From positions 154,589,846 through 154,653,845 of the forward strand of contig CM077147.1 of NCBI GenBank assembly GCA_039583875.1: 64,000 nt of DNA, in the 5' to 3' direction. Origin of the DNA: Platanthera guangdongensis (lineage: Eukaryota; Streptophyta; Magnoliopsida; Asparagales; Orchidaceae). Shown here in pieces: positions 34,436 through 45,555 of this stretch (positions are counted from its first letter, which is position 1; each line of letters starts with the position of its first letter). The translations under genes were made by a program, and so were the position numbers. The notes beneath the pieces were generated by a model. The model had not been told where the DNA came from. It made no database searches and worked only from the letters and a program-made list of their open reading frames with translations.

Positions 34436-34715
34436 AATCGACAAACTCCGTTCCACGAAAAAAAAAAAATTCTTCGATCTGAGGTCGACGAAATAATTTG
34501 GAGTTAAATAATTCGTCGAGCTCAGTCTGAATATTTGAAGACATTTCATCGAGCTCTGTTCGACGAAAGTTTTCTGAAGCAGATTCGTCGAACTCCGTTC
34601 GACGAAAACAACTTCACTCATAGAGAGTTCGTCGATCTCCGTTCAACGAATATCTCAAGAACGTTTCCCAATTCGTCGAACTTCGTTCGACGAACTTTGA
34701 AAAATTCGTCGAGTG
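34436..34715 (-). repeat. TTCGTCGA array between RNase H and third ORF, copia C
   Basis: At least eight TTCGTCGA/TTCGACGAA words, several paired as hairpins (TTCGTCGAAC with GTTCGACGAA). Same words as in the LTRs, but internal. Confidence 0.88.
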
Positions 34716-34725
34716 CAGACAAAAA

Positions 34726-35121
34726 TTAAACTAAGGATTCTCCATTGATCATTCCAAGCTGATTTATAAAGAACAAGTGATTTCTTTCATCCAAGGGTTT
34801 TGTGAAAATATCAGCTCTTTGTAAATCAGTGTAGATATAGACAAGTTTAATTTTGTTTTTGTCTGCACACTCTCTAATGAAATGATGCCTAATGTCTATA
34901 TGTTTAGTCCTACTGTGATGGACTGGATTCTGTGCTATGGATATAGCACTTGTGTTATGACATAATAAAGTTGAATTATTTAAGTTGAAGCCATAGTCAA
35001 GGAGTTGGTTTTGGATCCACAACATCTGGGAATAGAAACTGCCAGCTGTTATATATTCTGCTTCAGCAGTTGATGTGGACACAGATGACTGCTTTTTGCA
35101 AAACCAGGACACTAATCTCAT
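34726..35121 (-). pseudogene. Copia C RNase H
   Basis: C-terminal RNase H of copia Pol: SWFCKKQSSVSTSTAEAEY, then HNTSAISIAQNPVHHSRTKHIDIRHHFIREC and ADIFTKPL. Catalytic Asp/Glu region is partly kept (STAEAEY); CHNTSA has Asn where Asp is usual. Degrades the RNA strand of the hybrid. The upstream frame to RT is broken. Confidence 0.88.
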
Positions 35122-35303
35122 ACCAAAAACTGGACAGGTTCATGATGTACTTTTTCTGTCCACCCTGCATGCAGCAAAGTCAGCATCTGAGTATCTAGTT
35201 AACTCAAATTCTGACTCAGTAGGATACTAGAGTCCTAGACTAGGACAACACTTTATATATCTCAAAATTCTTTTTAGAAATATTAGGTGAGATTCTTTAG
35301 AGT

Positions 35304-36082
35304 TCACTTGGAACCTAGCGCAAAGGCATATGACAAACATGATATCAGGTCTGCTAGCTGTAAGATATAATAGGGATCAAATAATGCCCTATATAACTTC
35401 TGGTCAACAGGTTTCCCATGTGGATCCGAATCTATTACAACATTAGTGGCCATAGGTGTTTTCTTTGCTGAGGCATCAGCCATCCCAAACTTCTTAATAA
35501 GCTCTTTAGCATATTTAGCCTGGGAGATGATGATGCCATCAGGTAGCTGTTTCACTTGGAGACCAAGGAAGTAGGAGAGCTCACACATGCTACTCATTTC
35601 AAACTTTGAATGCATAAGGTCATAAAATCTCTTGCATAGTTCAAAATCAGTAGACCCAAATATAATGTCATCCACATATATTTGTACTAACAAGGTTTGA
35701 TCATATGATGTCTAGTGAATAAGGTTTTATCTACTAGGCCTCTAGTGAATTTATGCTCTATCAAAAAGCTAGCTAAGGTCTCATACCAAGCTCTTGGAGC
35801 TTGCTTTAGACCATAGAGGGCTTTATATAATCTATATACATAAGAAGGATGAGTCGGAGAGATAAAACCTGGAGGTTGTTCAACATAAACCTCTTCTTTT
35901 AATACTCCATTCAGAAATGCACTTTTCACATCTATCTGGTAGACTTTAAACTTCTTGTAGGCAGCATAGGCAAGAAAAATTCTGATTGCCTCTAACCTTG
36001 CAACTGGTGCAAATGTTTGGTCATAGTCTATCCCGTCTTCATGCCTATAACCTTGAGCAACAAGCCTAGCCTTGTTTCTCAC
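35304..36082 (-). pseudogene. Copia C reverse transcriptase
   Basis: Two overlapping frames. 36082-35687: [65 protein letters not shown]. 35693-35304: catalytic IYVDDIIFGS, SYFLGLQV, QAKYAKELIKKFG. A frame break near 35690 lies just before YVDD. Otherwise a good copia RVT_2 domain. Confidence 0.92.
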
Positions 36083-36259
36083 AATTACACCTTGGGCATC
36101 TAGTTTGTTTCTATATACCCATTTAGTTCCAATGACTGGGTAGTCTTTGGGTCTTGGAACTAAATCTCAAACTCTACATCTCTCAAATTGGTTGAGTTCC
36201 TCTTGCATAACAATGATCCATTGTTCTTGCTCAGCATCTTTTATGGATTGAGGTTCAAC

Positions 36260-36556
36260 TTAGGAGAGGAAACATGCATGCATCACATCTTGGTTGAGTT
36301 GATGCCTTGTCTGTAAACCTGCTGTCATGTCTCCAATCACTTGAGATCTGGGGTGATCCCTCAGTGTGACAAAGTCAGTGGGTGGAGTTGGTTCAACAAC
36401 AAAATTTGGAATTAATTCCTCTTGTGGAATTATGTTTGCAGTTAAATGAGGTTCAACTTCTTCCAAAGGTTCTTCTTCACTGTCTTCATCAACTTGTGGA
36501 GAAGGATGTGTTGGAACCTCTTGGGTGAGGCTTAGTCCATCCAAATTCTCACACAA
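36260..36556 (-). pseudogene. Copia C integrase-RT linker
   Basis: Acidic, Pro-rich linker (EDSEEEPLEEVEPH, then SQVIGDMTAGLQTRHQL). The SQVIGD-TRRQL block is typical just before copia RT. Confidence 0.75.
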
Positions 36557-36565
36557 GTGAGGTAC

Positions 36566-37445
36566 CTACAGAGGGTTACTGGTAGAAATTTCTTTCTCCT
36601 TGCAAGACATATTAGCCTCATCAAAAGTAACATGAATTGATTCTTCAATTTTTAAAGATGATTTATTAAACACCCTATAAGCTTTGCTTACTTGGGAATA
36701 TCCTAGAAAAATCCCCTCTTCAGCCTTAACTTCAAACTTTCTAATGTACTTCTTGTTATTATTATGTATGTAGCATATATAACCAAATAATTTAAAATAG
36801 GTGATATTAGTTTTCTTTCCTTTAAGTAATTCATAGGGAGTCCTATTCTTAAGTTTATGTATCAGACTTCTGTTCAGTACATAATTTGTTGTGCTTACAG
36901 CCTCTGCCCAAAAGGATAGTGGCATATAAGCATCTGCAAGTAGTGTGCCTGCAGCTTCAATCAAGGTTCTATTCTTCCTTTCAGTTACCCCATTTTGTTG
37001 AGGAGTTCTAGGAGCTGAGAAGCAGTGCTTTATATCTTCCTTCTCATAGAACTCATGCATAAGAAGAGACGCAAACTCTGTACCATGATCACTTCTGATC
37101 AACACAACATGAGTAGAGTACTCATTCTGTATGGTCCTGAGAAAATCTGTAAGAACTTTAAAGGTACTTAGATCTCAGAAAGAACACTCAAGTGAATCTT
37201 GAGAAGTCATCTACAATGACTAGAGTATAGGATTTCCCTCCTAGGCTTTGTACAGTAATAAGTCCAAATAGGTCCATGTGTAGCAAGTACAAAATCCTAG
37301 GTGAATCACTTTTATTAACTGACTTAAAGCTAGATTTATTTTGCTTGCCTAGTTGACAAGCCCTGTAGAGGCCTTCCTTCTTGTAGGGACCAGAAGGTAC
37401 ACCTCTCACAAGACTGTCTTTAGATAGCCTAACAATATTTTTCAT
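36566..37445 (-). pseudogene. Copia C integrase
   Basis: First part 37445-37188: GAG-pre-integrase end (RACQLGKQNKSSFKS) and first Asp region (HMDLFGLITVQSLGGKSYTLVIVDDFSRFT), ending in TGA where Trp is usual. Second part 37105-36566 in another frame: second Asp in RSDHGTEF, Glu in TPQQNGVTERKNRTL, then FWAEAVSTTNYVLNR and LFGYICYI. All three DDE residues are present. Inserts the cDNA in the family. Confidence 0.9.
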
Positions 37446-37514
37446 GTTAACATATCCTAGCCTTTTATTCCATAATTCATTTTGATTGCTAACTAAATTA
37501 AGTAGACAAATGTC

Positions 37515-37886
37515 TTAAGCTGCAAAGAGAAAATCAACTAAGTATATGTTTCCTTGTCTATTTTCAATTAAAACATTTTGTTTTTCTTTATTAGAAATAA
37601 TGCAGGATGTAGAGTTAAAGTGTACCTGATAACCTTCATCACATAATTGGATTATAGAGATGAGGTTATGCTTAAGTCCACTTACATATGTCACTTTCTT
37701 GAAAGTGACTGCTCCAATCTTTACTTCTCCAAAACCCTCTGACTGGACCCAATTTGAATCCCCAAAGATAACCTTTTGTGCCAGCTTGGACTTGTAATTG
37801 ATTAAATTGTCCTTGTTATCAGTCATATGCTTGGAGCATCCGCTATCCAGATACCATAGTTGATTAACAACTGGACAACTCTTCAC
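37515..37886 (-). pseudogene. Copia C protease end / GAG-pre-integrase
   Basis: VNQLWYLDSGCSKHMTDN, then KVIFGDSNWVQSEGFGEV and LKHNLISIIQLCDEGY. DSG is intact. In frame, but behind a TAA and an acceptor-like TTTTCTCTGCAG (37887-37910). Followed in frame by a stop at 37514. Confidence 0.87.
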
Positions 37887-38097
37887 CTGCAGAGAAAATA
37901 ATTAATTGTTCTTGACCCAGGTTACCTTGGGTCCTTTATTTTGCTAATAGGAAAAACTTGAAATCACAGAAAATTCAGGTTGTGATTTATATCCTAATGG
38001 GTGATATCTTCTATGAGTAATTATCCAATCAGCCAGTGGATTAAAGGGTTTCCTAGATTGATTTGAGTTTCTGTTAAAGTTATAATTTTACTAAGTC

Positions 38098-38350
38098 TGA
38101 CTGGGTTCGATGAAATGTTGTGAGTTTGTCGACCAGAGTTCGACGAAATGCGATGAGATCGTCGATCTCTGCTCAGAGAATGAACATAGTAATTTTCTAT
38201 GCCCCAAGTTCGTCAACCTCTGCTCGACGAACTATGCAGGGTTCGTCGATCGCAGTAAGATGAATGATTATTATATAGTTTTGCATTCAACATTCGTCGA
38301 CTGGAGTTTGACGAACTGGTTATATTTCATCGATCTAAGTTGGACGAAAT
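38098..38350 (-). repeat. TTCGTCGA array between gag and protease, copia C
   Basis: About ten TTCGTCGA/TTCGACGAA words, partly degenerate, directly after the gag stop. Same word family as LTR arrays. Confidence 0.86.
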
Positions 38351-38370
38351 CTGCTGAACTTTGTTTTTAT

Positions 38371-40014
38371 CTATGGTTCTCTGGTTTCTATTATTGTGAT
38401 TTTTGAAGTTGTGTAAGTCTTCTGTGATTTGTTTGTTGTTGATAATTTCTTACCCTTAGCAGAAACAAATTTAATGGCGGTTGATAAAATATTCTTCTTA
38501 AGAATGGGGGGTAAACTTGATGATCCACTCAAGCCCAGTTTGTCTTTTAGTCTGGCATTGACTGTACTTGTAATGTCCATCAGCTTAAGACTTCTCCCAT
38601 TGAGAGATTCCTCAGGTTGTTTGGCCTCACATAGCTGTGTTTTCAAAGAGATAATTTGTTCATTGACTAGATTTAGTTCATCCTTTAACCTAGTGTTTTC
38701 AGAAATCATAGTTTCTTGATTAGCTAATTTTTCCCTAAGTATTTTGATTTCTTTTTCAGAGTTTATTAAATCAATACATATGGTTTTGAATTCAAATTTG
38801 AAAGCATCAGAATTAGAGTCAAAAGATAAAAGTACTTGATCAACTTCTGTTTCTGAAGCTCTTTTATTGTCAGATTCTTCTTCTTCTGATTGACTTCTGG
38901 AGTCATCAATGGCCATAAGGCATACTTCCTTGGTCCTTGCATCTTCTTCTTATTCACTGGAGCTGGAGGATGTGGATTTATCTTCAGTTTCACTCCAGAA
39001 TTCAGCTACAAAGCCTTTCTCCTTCTTCTTGTATTTGCTGGAGGAAGGTCTTGAACTTTGTTGTCTTCTTGTATCCTTCTCTCTTCTTTTCTCTTTCTTC
39101 TGATTCTCTGGACACTCTGATATGAAGTGTCGAGGTTTCTTGCAGCCAAAGCAAACTACCACTTTAGTAGGAGTTGTGTCATACCTTGGCTTGTCATCCT
39201 GCCTGGATGACTTTCTTCTAAAATCTTTCCTTAACATTTTATAAAATCTCTTGGCAAAGAGACTCATCAACTCTTCATTAACTATTGAGGCTTCAGATTC
39301 TTCAACAGCCTTGAATGCTAGGTTGTGTTTCTTACTTGCTGGTGGAGGTGTTCTCTGCTCAGCTGCTTCTTTGGATTTAATGAGCTGCTCATAAGATTTG
39401 AGCTTTCTTAAGAGAGATTCTGTGGAAATCTCATTTAGCCTCCTGGCCTCCTTGATTGGCCAGATCCTTGAATCCCATGAGCTTGGGAAGCACATAAGGA
39501 TTTTGTCATTCACCTCAGTGAGGGTGATGTCATTGTCCAAGGTTTTTAGCTCATTGATGATTGAGCTCAGCCTGTTGTACATGTTTACTACAGATTTTGC
39601 TTCCTCCTTCTTGAAGTTCTCATATTGTGATATGAGATTGGATCTTCTGTCTTTTCTTTCATCAGCAGATCCAGCCACCATTTGGTTAAGGGATTCCCAA
39701 ATGGCCTTGGCTGATGTGCATTCAGCCACCTTCTGGAATATGTCATCAGACATTGTTTGGGCCAGAATGTTCATGGCTTTAGCATCAACAACTCTGGTTT
39801 TCTTCTGGGCTTCAGTCCACTCAGGTGGTGGTACTGCTTGAGTGCTTGAGGTTGCTGTAGATGTAGATTGTTGAGGAGGACCTGTCAAAATGGAATTGTA
39901 GATGTCTTCATCAATAGAATTCATATATAACTTTATTCTTGCCTTCCAGATGGAAAACCTATTTAGGTTGCACACTGGAGGTCTGGTTCTTGCATAGTTT
40001 TTGTTCTGGGCCAT
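38371..40014 (-). pseudogene. Copia C gag (548 codons, one stop)
   Basis: ATG at 40014. One frame to 38371 with a single TAA at 38950-38952. N-terminal UBN2-type capsid (FSIWKARIKLYMNS, NILAQTMSDDIFQKV, AKAIWESLNQMV, SVVNMYNRLSSIINEL, CFPSSWDSRIWPIKEA); zinc knuckle CFGCKKPRHFISEC (CX2CX4HX4C); a basic and Ser-rich part; after the stop an acidic stretch and a predicted coiled coil (EIKILREKLANQETMISENT) typical of Sirevirus gag. The best kept gag here. Forms the particle and binds RNA. Confidence 0.93.
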
Positions 40015-40104
40015 GCTGTGAGTATAAACCTAATAGAAGTAAAAGTCAGATCTAACTCAGGATTTCTTGGTTCAAGGGTTAGCTTGTACAACCAAAGGAA
40101 CCTT

Positions 40105-40116
40105 GCTCTGATACCA
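40105..40116 (-). other. Primer binding site (tRNA-iMet), copia C
   Basis: TGGTATCAGAGC on minus, two bases after the LTR end. Confidence 0.95.
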
Positions 40117-40957
40117 GTTGAAAGTAAGAGTTAGATCTGAAATACTCTAGAGGGGGGTGAATAGAGTATTTAGGGTTTATAAAACTTTTTTCTAATTAAC
40201 AAATCAATCCTAAGATAATTCAATCTATCACTGGTGCTATAGAAATTAAATTAAATACCATAAACACAGTAAACCTAAGCCACACAGCCATAGCAAAAAC
40301 AAAAGAAAACGTGCAACCAGACAACACAAGAATTTTATAGTGGTTCCCCAACCTGGGTACATCCACTCTTCTACCACCCTGGTAGGAATCCACTCAGGTT
40401 TTTGATCAGGTGACTGCCACCAATGAGCTTTTGATCAGGCGCTCAAAAACCAATCCTCAAGTCTTTTGATCAGGTGACTTGCAACCAGGAATAACTTTTG
40501 AAGGGAGTTAAGAACACTTTATACAGTGGGGGATGAGAGTGTGATTATGTCTTCTCTTTCTAAAATACAACTGAGAAGAATTTAGTAGATCTTGATTTTG
40601 ACAAAGCTCCCCCTGACATATAGATTTATTCAGGAATGATAGAGCTTTGCTTCAGGGTGAGTAGGCCTTCAATGTTTCAACCTTGACCAGCAGGTATCCA
40701 AGTGCTTCTTGACTGATATTGTAATTGTTGTCCTTTGAAGAATCCTGGGATGAAGATAGAAGAAGACTCTTGATTTAAATGCTTGTTCTTCTTCTTCTTC
40801 AGCTTGCCGTTCTTTCTCTGGACAAGGGCTAGGGCTTCTTGTTCTCTGTTACTATATGATTGTTGTTACTCTATTATGCTCTGCGTGTTCTCCTAAGAAG
40901 AAGGAAGAAAACCCTTATTTTTGTCTTGTGTGTGCTGCTGGAAGGAAGAAGAAAAAT

Positions 40958-40967
40958 CCTTTTTATA
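40958..40967 (-). promoter_or_regulatory. TATA box, copia C 5' LTR
   Basis: TATAAAAAGG on minus, about 270 bases downstream of the array. Confidence 0.6.
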
Positions 40968-41239
40968 TTTCCTGTGAAATCTTTCTTCTGAATTTTGAAT
41001 TTCTTCCTTCATTTAATGCTGACGGCCTGGAGAATATTTGCATTGATTGATTTCCCCATCTGTCCCATGAAAAAATGACAAGCAATAATCCTGATGAAAT
41101 CCATAATCAATGTTGCATCTAACGGTAATATTCAGAGAATATTTAGCATTGATTACTGAGGAATTATTGCAATAAATTAAGGACAGAGGGAGGGAAATTT
41201 CCAAGTCAGGAACTGCGCAGAAATCATTGAGCAGAGAAC

Positions 41240-41900
41240 AGAGTTCGTCGACCTGGATCCAGAGTTTGTCGAGCTGGGAAGTCAAGTTTGTCGACCAGAT
41301 AATAGTTGTTCGTCGAGCTGAGATCCAAGATCATCTACCTAAGAACAGATAACTGCTTTCTCTAGACCCTTGCCAATTCTATGCATCAAGATCGTCGAGC
41401 TGAGAGTATAACTTCGTCGACTGGAGTTCAGAATTCCATGTTTCTTGGACTTAAGAATGTTTAAGTAACGTGTCCAAAAATCGTCGACCTCAAAACTAGG
41501 TTCGTCGACCTGAGAACTAGTTTCGTCGAGCTGAGAGCTTCTAACTGCTACTTGATAAATCTTGCCAAGACTATGGTCTAAGTTCGTCTAGCTGAGAAGG
41601 TGAGTTCGTCGACTGGAGTATGATCCTGGGCTTAGAATACTTAGATGTTTCTGGAATAAGATGTTGAAGTAGAATACCTAGAGATCGTCGACTTGAGAAC
41701 TAAGTTCGTCATCCTGAGAACTAAGTTCGTCGACTAGAGTTGAGAGAAATTCTGGACTTGTAATATTGAAATATAGTGTCCATAAATCATCGACCTGAGT
41801 ACCAAGTTCGTCGAGCGCAGCTCAGAGAATTTTCTCTGAGTTCATCAAGCTGAGCACGACTTTCGTCGACCTGAGTTCGACGAACGTCAAACTCATTTTA
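41240..41900 (-). repeat. TTCGTCGA palindromic array, copia C 5' LTR
   Basis: About twenty words of the type TTCGTCGA(C/G)CTGAG, irregularly spaced. Longer than in the 3' LTR. Confidence 0.9.
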
Positions 41901-42081
41901 ATGAGTCTTTGAAATCTCTAAGTCTTGAGTCTTTTTGCAGGCTGTTGATGGCTGGTCCATGCAGTGTTGATTCTAATGATATGACCTAAACTCTAGGACA
42001 CAAACATGACCCTAGCTATACATGTTGGGTCAAACATCCTAGTTTAGTGAACCTAGCCCAAATCCAACTAGGTATCCAACA

Positions 42082-42086
42082 CTTGC
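42082..42086. repeat. Target-site duplication of copia C, right (CTTGC)
   Basis: Pairs with 29627-29631. Confidence 0.8.
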
Positions 42087-42098
42087 TCTAATACTGCT

Positions 42099-43779
42099 TG
42101 AAAGCCTTTTAAGGGTAGCTAAAACATCTAGAGAGGGGGTGAATATGTTTCTTTTAAATATTTTAACCTCCTTTTAGAATCATACTTTGTGTGTTGTTAT
42201 TAGGTTATTCGCTTTCAAGAACACAAAGAACATACAAGCAATTTATAGTGTTTCCCCTATCGAGGGTACATCCACTTTCTCCCTTCATATATTTAGCAGT
42301 GAGCTAGATTCCACAAACTCCTCCAAAACTCAGATCAAAAGATTTTACACCTCAGATCCTTCCCAAGATCCTACACCTCAGAGTGCTTCCACTCCTATAA
42401 CTCAAACTTCTCACCTTCCTACCTCAGAGATAACAATAAGTCTCCTACCTCAGGCTCACAAGCAAGTTGTACCTCAGCCTTTATAACATGGGCCTACCTC
42501 AGATTCTCTACAAGAATACTACCTCAGACTTTGGAAAAATACCTATACTAAGCATTTATAATGTAGGCGTACACTCAGATCTCAAGGAGATCTTACAATA
42601 GAGATTTAATGAGTGTTACAATAACTCTAGAATAAAAGCACTAAAGTCTTCTTCTTTTGTTATATCACCAGACAGCTTCTCTTCACCACAGAAATCGAAA
42701 ATGATCTTCAGTATTAGAAACTGGATGTGTTGTGTTGAACACTTGCAGAGAGCTTCTTCTTCCTCAAGATTTTTGAAAGATTATTTTGTAGAGTTTTAAG
42801 CTTGATGACCATGAAAATTATTTTTCTCTCTACTGGCGATGACTTTTTGCATCTTAAGGTTTCAGAAAGTTTTTCACAAAGTTCTTCAAAAGGTTTTCCA
42901 AAAAGTTCTTGTAAAAGTCCCATGCACTTTGTTTTTATATCCAAGCATCTGCAATGGATATATCCTGATTAGGTATATGGTATGGCCGGCTTTAATGGTT
43001 GAATCATCTCAAGATTGCATGTTAGAGAAATACGGTGGTTTCTATCTTTTAGCTCATAATCTGCGTCGATTTGAATTTTTGTATGACGTTAGCTAAATAG
43101 ACAAGACGCCACTTGACTTAGAATAATTTCTAATCTTCTATACAAACGTTGAGTGCTGGAGGCAACATGACTTGGTCAAATTCTTGAACTCAGATGAAGC
43201 GTTGAGAGATTGTACTTAACTCGGGGCATTTATACTTTGACAACTCTTCCCTTTCTACTAAAGTGTTGAGTGAAGTCTTTCTAAAGAGGCATTAAGTGAC
43301 CGCAGTTAACTCAGAGCATTCTATATAGGAGTTGAGTTAAGTTTTATGTCTCGATGCATTTATACTTAGACAGTTTTTCTGCTTCACTGCTGAGGGGTTG
43401 AGTGAATGATCCTTACTCGACACATTTGAATTTAGATAGTTTTACTGCTTCACTGACGAGGCGTTGAGTGAATAATTTTCACTCAACGCATTTGAAATTG
43501 GAACGAAATTTAGCTCTTTTACTAAGGCGTGGAGAGATAATCATTCAGTCAGCATATATAAGTCTTGAGCGTCGAGTGATGAGAGATGACTCGACGCATT
43601 TGTACTTAGCAGATTTTCTTCACTTCTAAAGTGTGCTGACTTACTCCCAAGATGTTAGTCAATCAAATATTTATTTCCTGCACATGATAACTTAGAGTAA
43701 ATGGAAAATACATATTTGTGTATATTATTGACTTATGGGGCATCTTCAAATCTAGGATATGTGGTCAATGTTCCCAACA
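42099..43779 (-). mobile_element. 5' LTR of copia B
   Basis: 1,681 bp; on minus TGTTGGGAACATTG...GGCTTTCA, followed by a degenerate PBS (AGTATTAGAGCAAG). Contains TATAAAAAC on minus (42931-42938) and, upstream of it, paired GCGTTGAGT/ACTCAACGC-type words at about 43190-43640. Confidence 0.85.
43190..43640 (-). repeat. GCGTTGAGT/ACTCAACGC word array, copia B LTR
   Basis: Alternating GCGTTGAGTGA and ACTCGACGCATTT/ACTCAACGCATTT words able to pair with each other. Confidence 0.75.
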
Positions 43780-44662
43780 ACCCAGATCTGTCGCATGTGA
43801 GCCTTAAATAGGGCTGAAGGCACTTTACCCTCTTTTTCCCCAAGTCCATCATGACTTTGATGGATCATGAGCGAGAGATAGCAGAGGAGGAATATGACAT
43901 AGATCCGCTATTGTTGGAGCTTGTTAGAGATTGGCGGTTTGACCTCAAGTCAGACGGTTAACAGTTCGGCCAGTTTGGCGGACAGTCCAGGAGCTTTGTC
44001 TAGGCAGTATGATTGTCTGGCGGTTTGGTCAGGTGGTCTGGTGGGGAACCTCAGCTTGCGATCAGGAGCTGCAGTGGCGGTCTGAAGGAAGCCGCAGCGG
44101 TCTAGCAGTAGGCCATGGTAGTGTGATATTGGTTAGCTGCCACAGTCTGTATGAAGCCGCAGTGGTTTGGTTGGAGCTGGAGTGGTCTAGTTGAAGCTGT
44201 AGTAGTGGACTGGTGGTTAACCGCAACTGGGGTCTGGTGGCAACCCTCGATTGTTGTCTGATATCTTGCAACAGCTGCGATTTGGTGGGTAACCGTAACT
44301 GTGCTATGGTGGCAACCCGCAGTTGCAGTCCGATAGCCTGTAGCTGCTGCGATCTGGTGGGTAGCCACAACTACGGTCTGGTGGCAACCCGCAGTTGCGG
44401 TCTGGCTTCCTGTGTCAGCGGTATTCCCTAGAGCAGATAGGAGACTTTCCTAGTTGTTGCTTATTATTTTATTAGTTATTATATAGTGGGCAGTTTGACC
44501 GTATCAAACCGCGTAGGCCGCCTGGTTTGTTTTTAGTCCGACATCGGTTGTTGTATTCTCTCATCTCCCCCGATTTCTAAAAATAAGGGGGCATACCTAT
44601 GTAATGATTATCTTTTGGAGCAATAAAGTTAGCGGTATATTTAACTCTTTGTCCATTTTTCA
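43780..44662 (+). mobile_element. LTR-like end of copia H
   Basis: Ends TTTTTCA two bases before a tRNA-iMet-like primer site. Has TATATAG near 44478, AATAAA at 44622-44627, and an upstream array of GCGGTCTGGTGGCAACCCGCAG-like words (43930-44410; unit shortened here by variants). The left end is not resolved. Confidence 0.6.
43930..44410 (+). repeat. GCGGTCTGG / AACCCGCAG word array, copia H LTR
   Basis: More than ten GCGGTCTGG or GGTCTGGTGG words alternating with CAACCCGCAG. Frames across it are low-complexity and are not called as genes. Confidence 0.75.
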
Positions 44663-44664
44663 CA

Positions 44665-44676
44665 TGGTACTAGAGC
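44665..44676 (+). other. Primer-site-like sequence, copia H
   Basis: TGGTACTAGAGC; two changes from TGGTATCAGAGC. Confidence 0.6.
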
Positions 44677-45555
44677 AAACCGATCCTTTGCTTCACAAAG
44701 ATCACGGTTTGTTGGTTTAACAACACGTCCTCTTCCACCGGTTTCGTCCGGCTTTTTCCGTTTTATTCGGTTTTTTTCCCTTCCCTTCCCTCCCTTGCTT
44801 CTCGTTGTTCTTGAGACTTGCTTCCTTTCGGGCTTTTCTGTTCGCCCGGCTTTCCTTGCTAACAATGCTTCTTTACGGCTTGTTGTGTTTGTGCAGTTTT
44901 TCTTCTCTGTTGCGAGTTTTGCCTTTTGGACGCGGCTTCTTCCTTGCCGCTGGTGTATTGTCACCTTGACCGGGCGGACTCTTGCTCTTCTCTTTATTCT
45001 TATTGGCGCGACTTCTTTGCTAGTCTCTTGTCTCTGCGACTTGTGGCGTTCTCACGTTTTGTTGTGCGGCTTCTTTTGCTCTTGCTGCCTTTGATAGTCG
45101 CCCTTTGTTGCAGCTTGTTCTGTTCGCGCGACTTCCTCATTGCTTGCTCTTTCTTCTCTTCTTTTTCCCCATGGGTTGTCTTCATGCAACTTGTTTCTTC
45201 TTTGTTGCGAGTACCGCATTATGGTGGAGGCATGTTCCTTGCTGCTGGTGTGTTGACACCGTGACCATGTGGTATCCTCTTCCCCTTTATTTTCTCTCAT
45301 ATCGCTACAGCCTCTTCGTATTTTGGTCGCGGTCTCTTTTCTAGCCGCTGGTCTGTTGACACTGTGACCGTGTGGTTTCTCCTATTTCTGCGACCTTTCC
45401 TATGGTCGGTTTCTTTCTGCACCTTCTTTGTCGGCTTGTTCTTGTGCGGCTTGTTTCTAACCATGTGTTTAGTCATTCTTCTTTCTGATTTCTTCTTCGG
45501 GATGGCTTCCCTTCTCTATTATACTACTCGTGCTCTTGTGGCCTCCTCTGATAAG
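44677..45555 (+). other. Pyrimidine-rich gag position of copia H
   Basis: C/T-rich on +. A GCTGGTNTNTTG-CACC(G/T)TGACC block recurs three times (about 44948, 45242, 45343). No gag domain can be read. Either decayed or a non-autonomous element. Confidence 0.5.

Larger units (their letters stand above)
29632..42081 (-). mobile_element. Complete copia C (Sirevirus-like, 12.45 kb)
   Basis: Two LTRs, target-site duplication CTCGC/CTTGC, tRNA-iMet PBS, gag, pol in copia order (PR-INT-RT-RH), then a 2.9-kb third ORF and polypurine tract. Large size, long LTRs and a 3' ORF indicate the Sirevirus group. It sits inside the primer-binding region of copia B. All ORFs have stops or shifts, but fewer than in A and B. 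Confidence 0.93.
40119..42081 (-). mobile_element. 5' LTR of copia C
   Basis: 1,963 bp; on minus TGTTGGATACC...TTACTTTCA. Array of TTCGTCGA words at 41240-41900 upstream of TATAAAAAGG (40958-40967). Confidence 0.93.
25051..43779 (-). mobile_element. Copia B (Sirevirus-like), split by copia C
   Basis: Reads leftwards: 5' LTR 42099-43779, primer site remnant 42082-42098, then (after the C insertion) gag 29564 to 27130, protease/integrase and RT to 25051. The RT end, RNase H and 3' LTR are gone. The assignment of 42099-43779 to B rests on the joined primer region: 29620-29631 plus 42087-42100 rebuild a normal AACCTTGCTCTGATACC-like stretch around the target site. Confidence 0.75.

Noticed and set aside
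44009..45344. Several overlapping open frames on both strands
   Set aside because: They result from repeated GCGGTCTGG words and a C/T-rich stretch in copia H; no domain.
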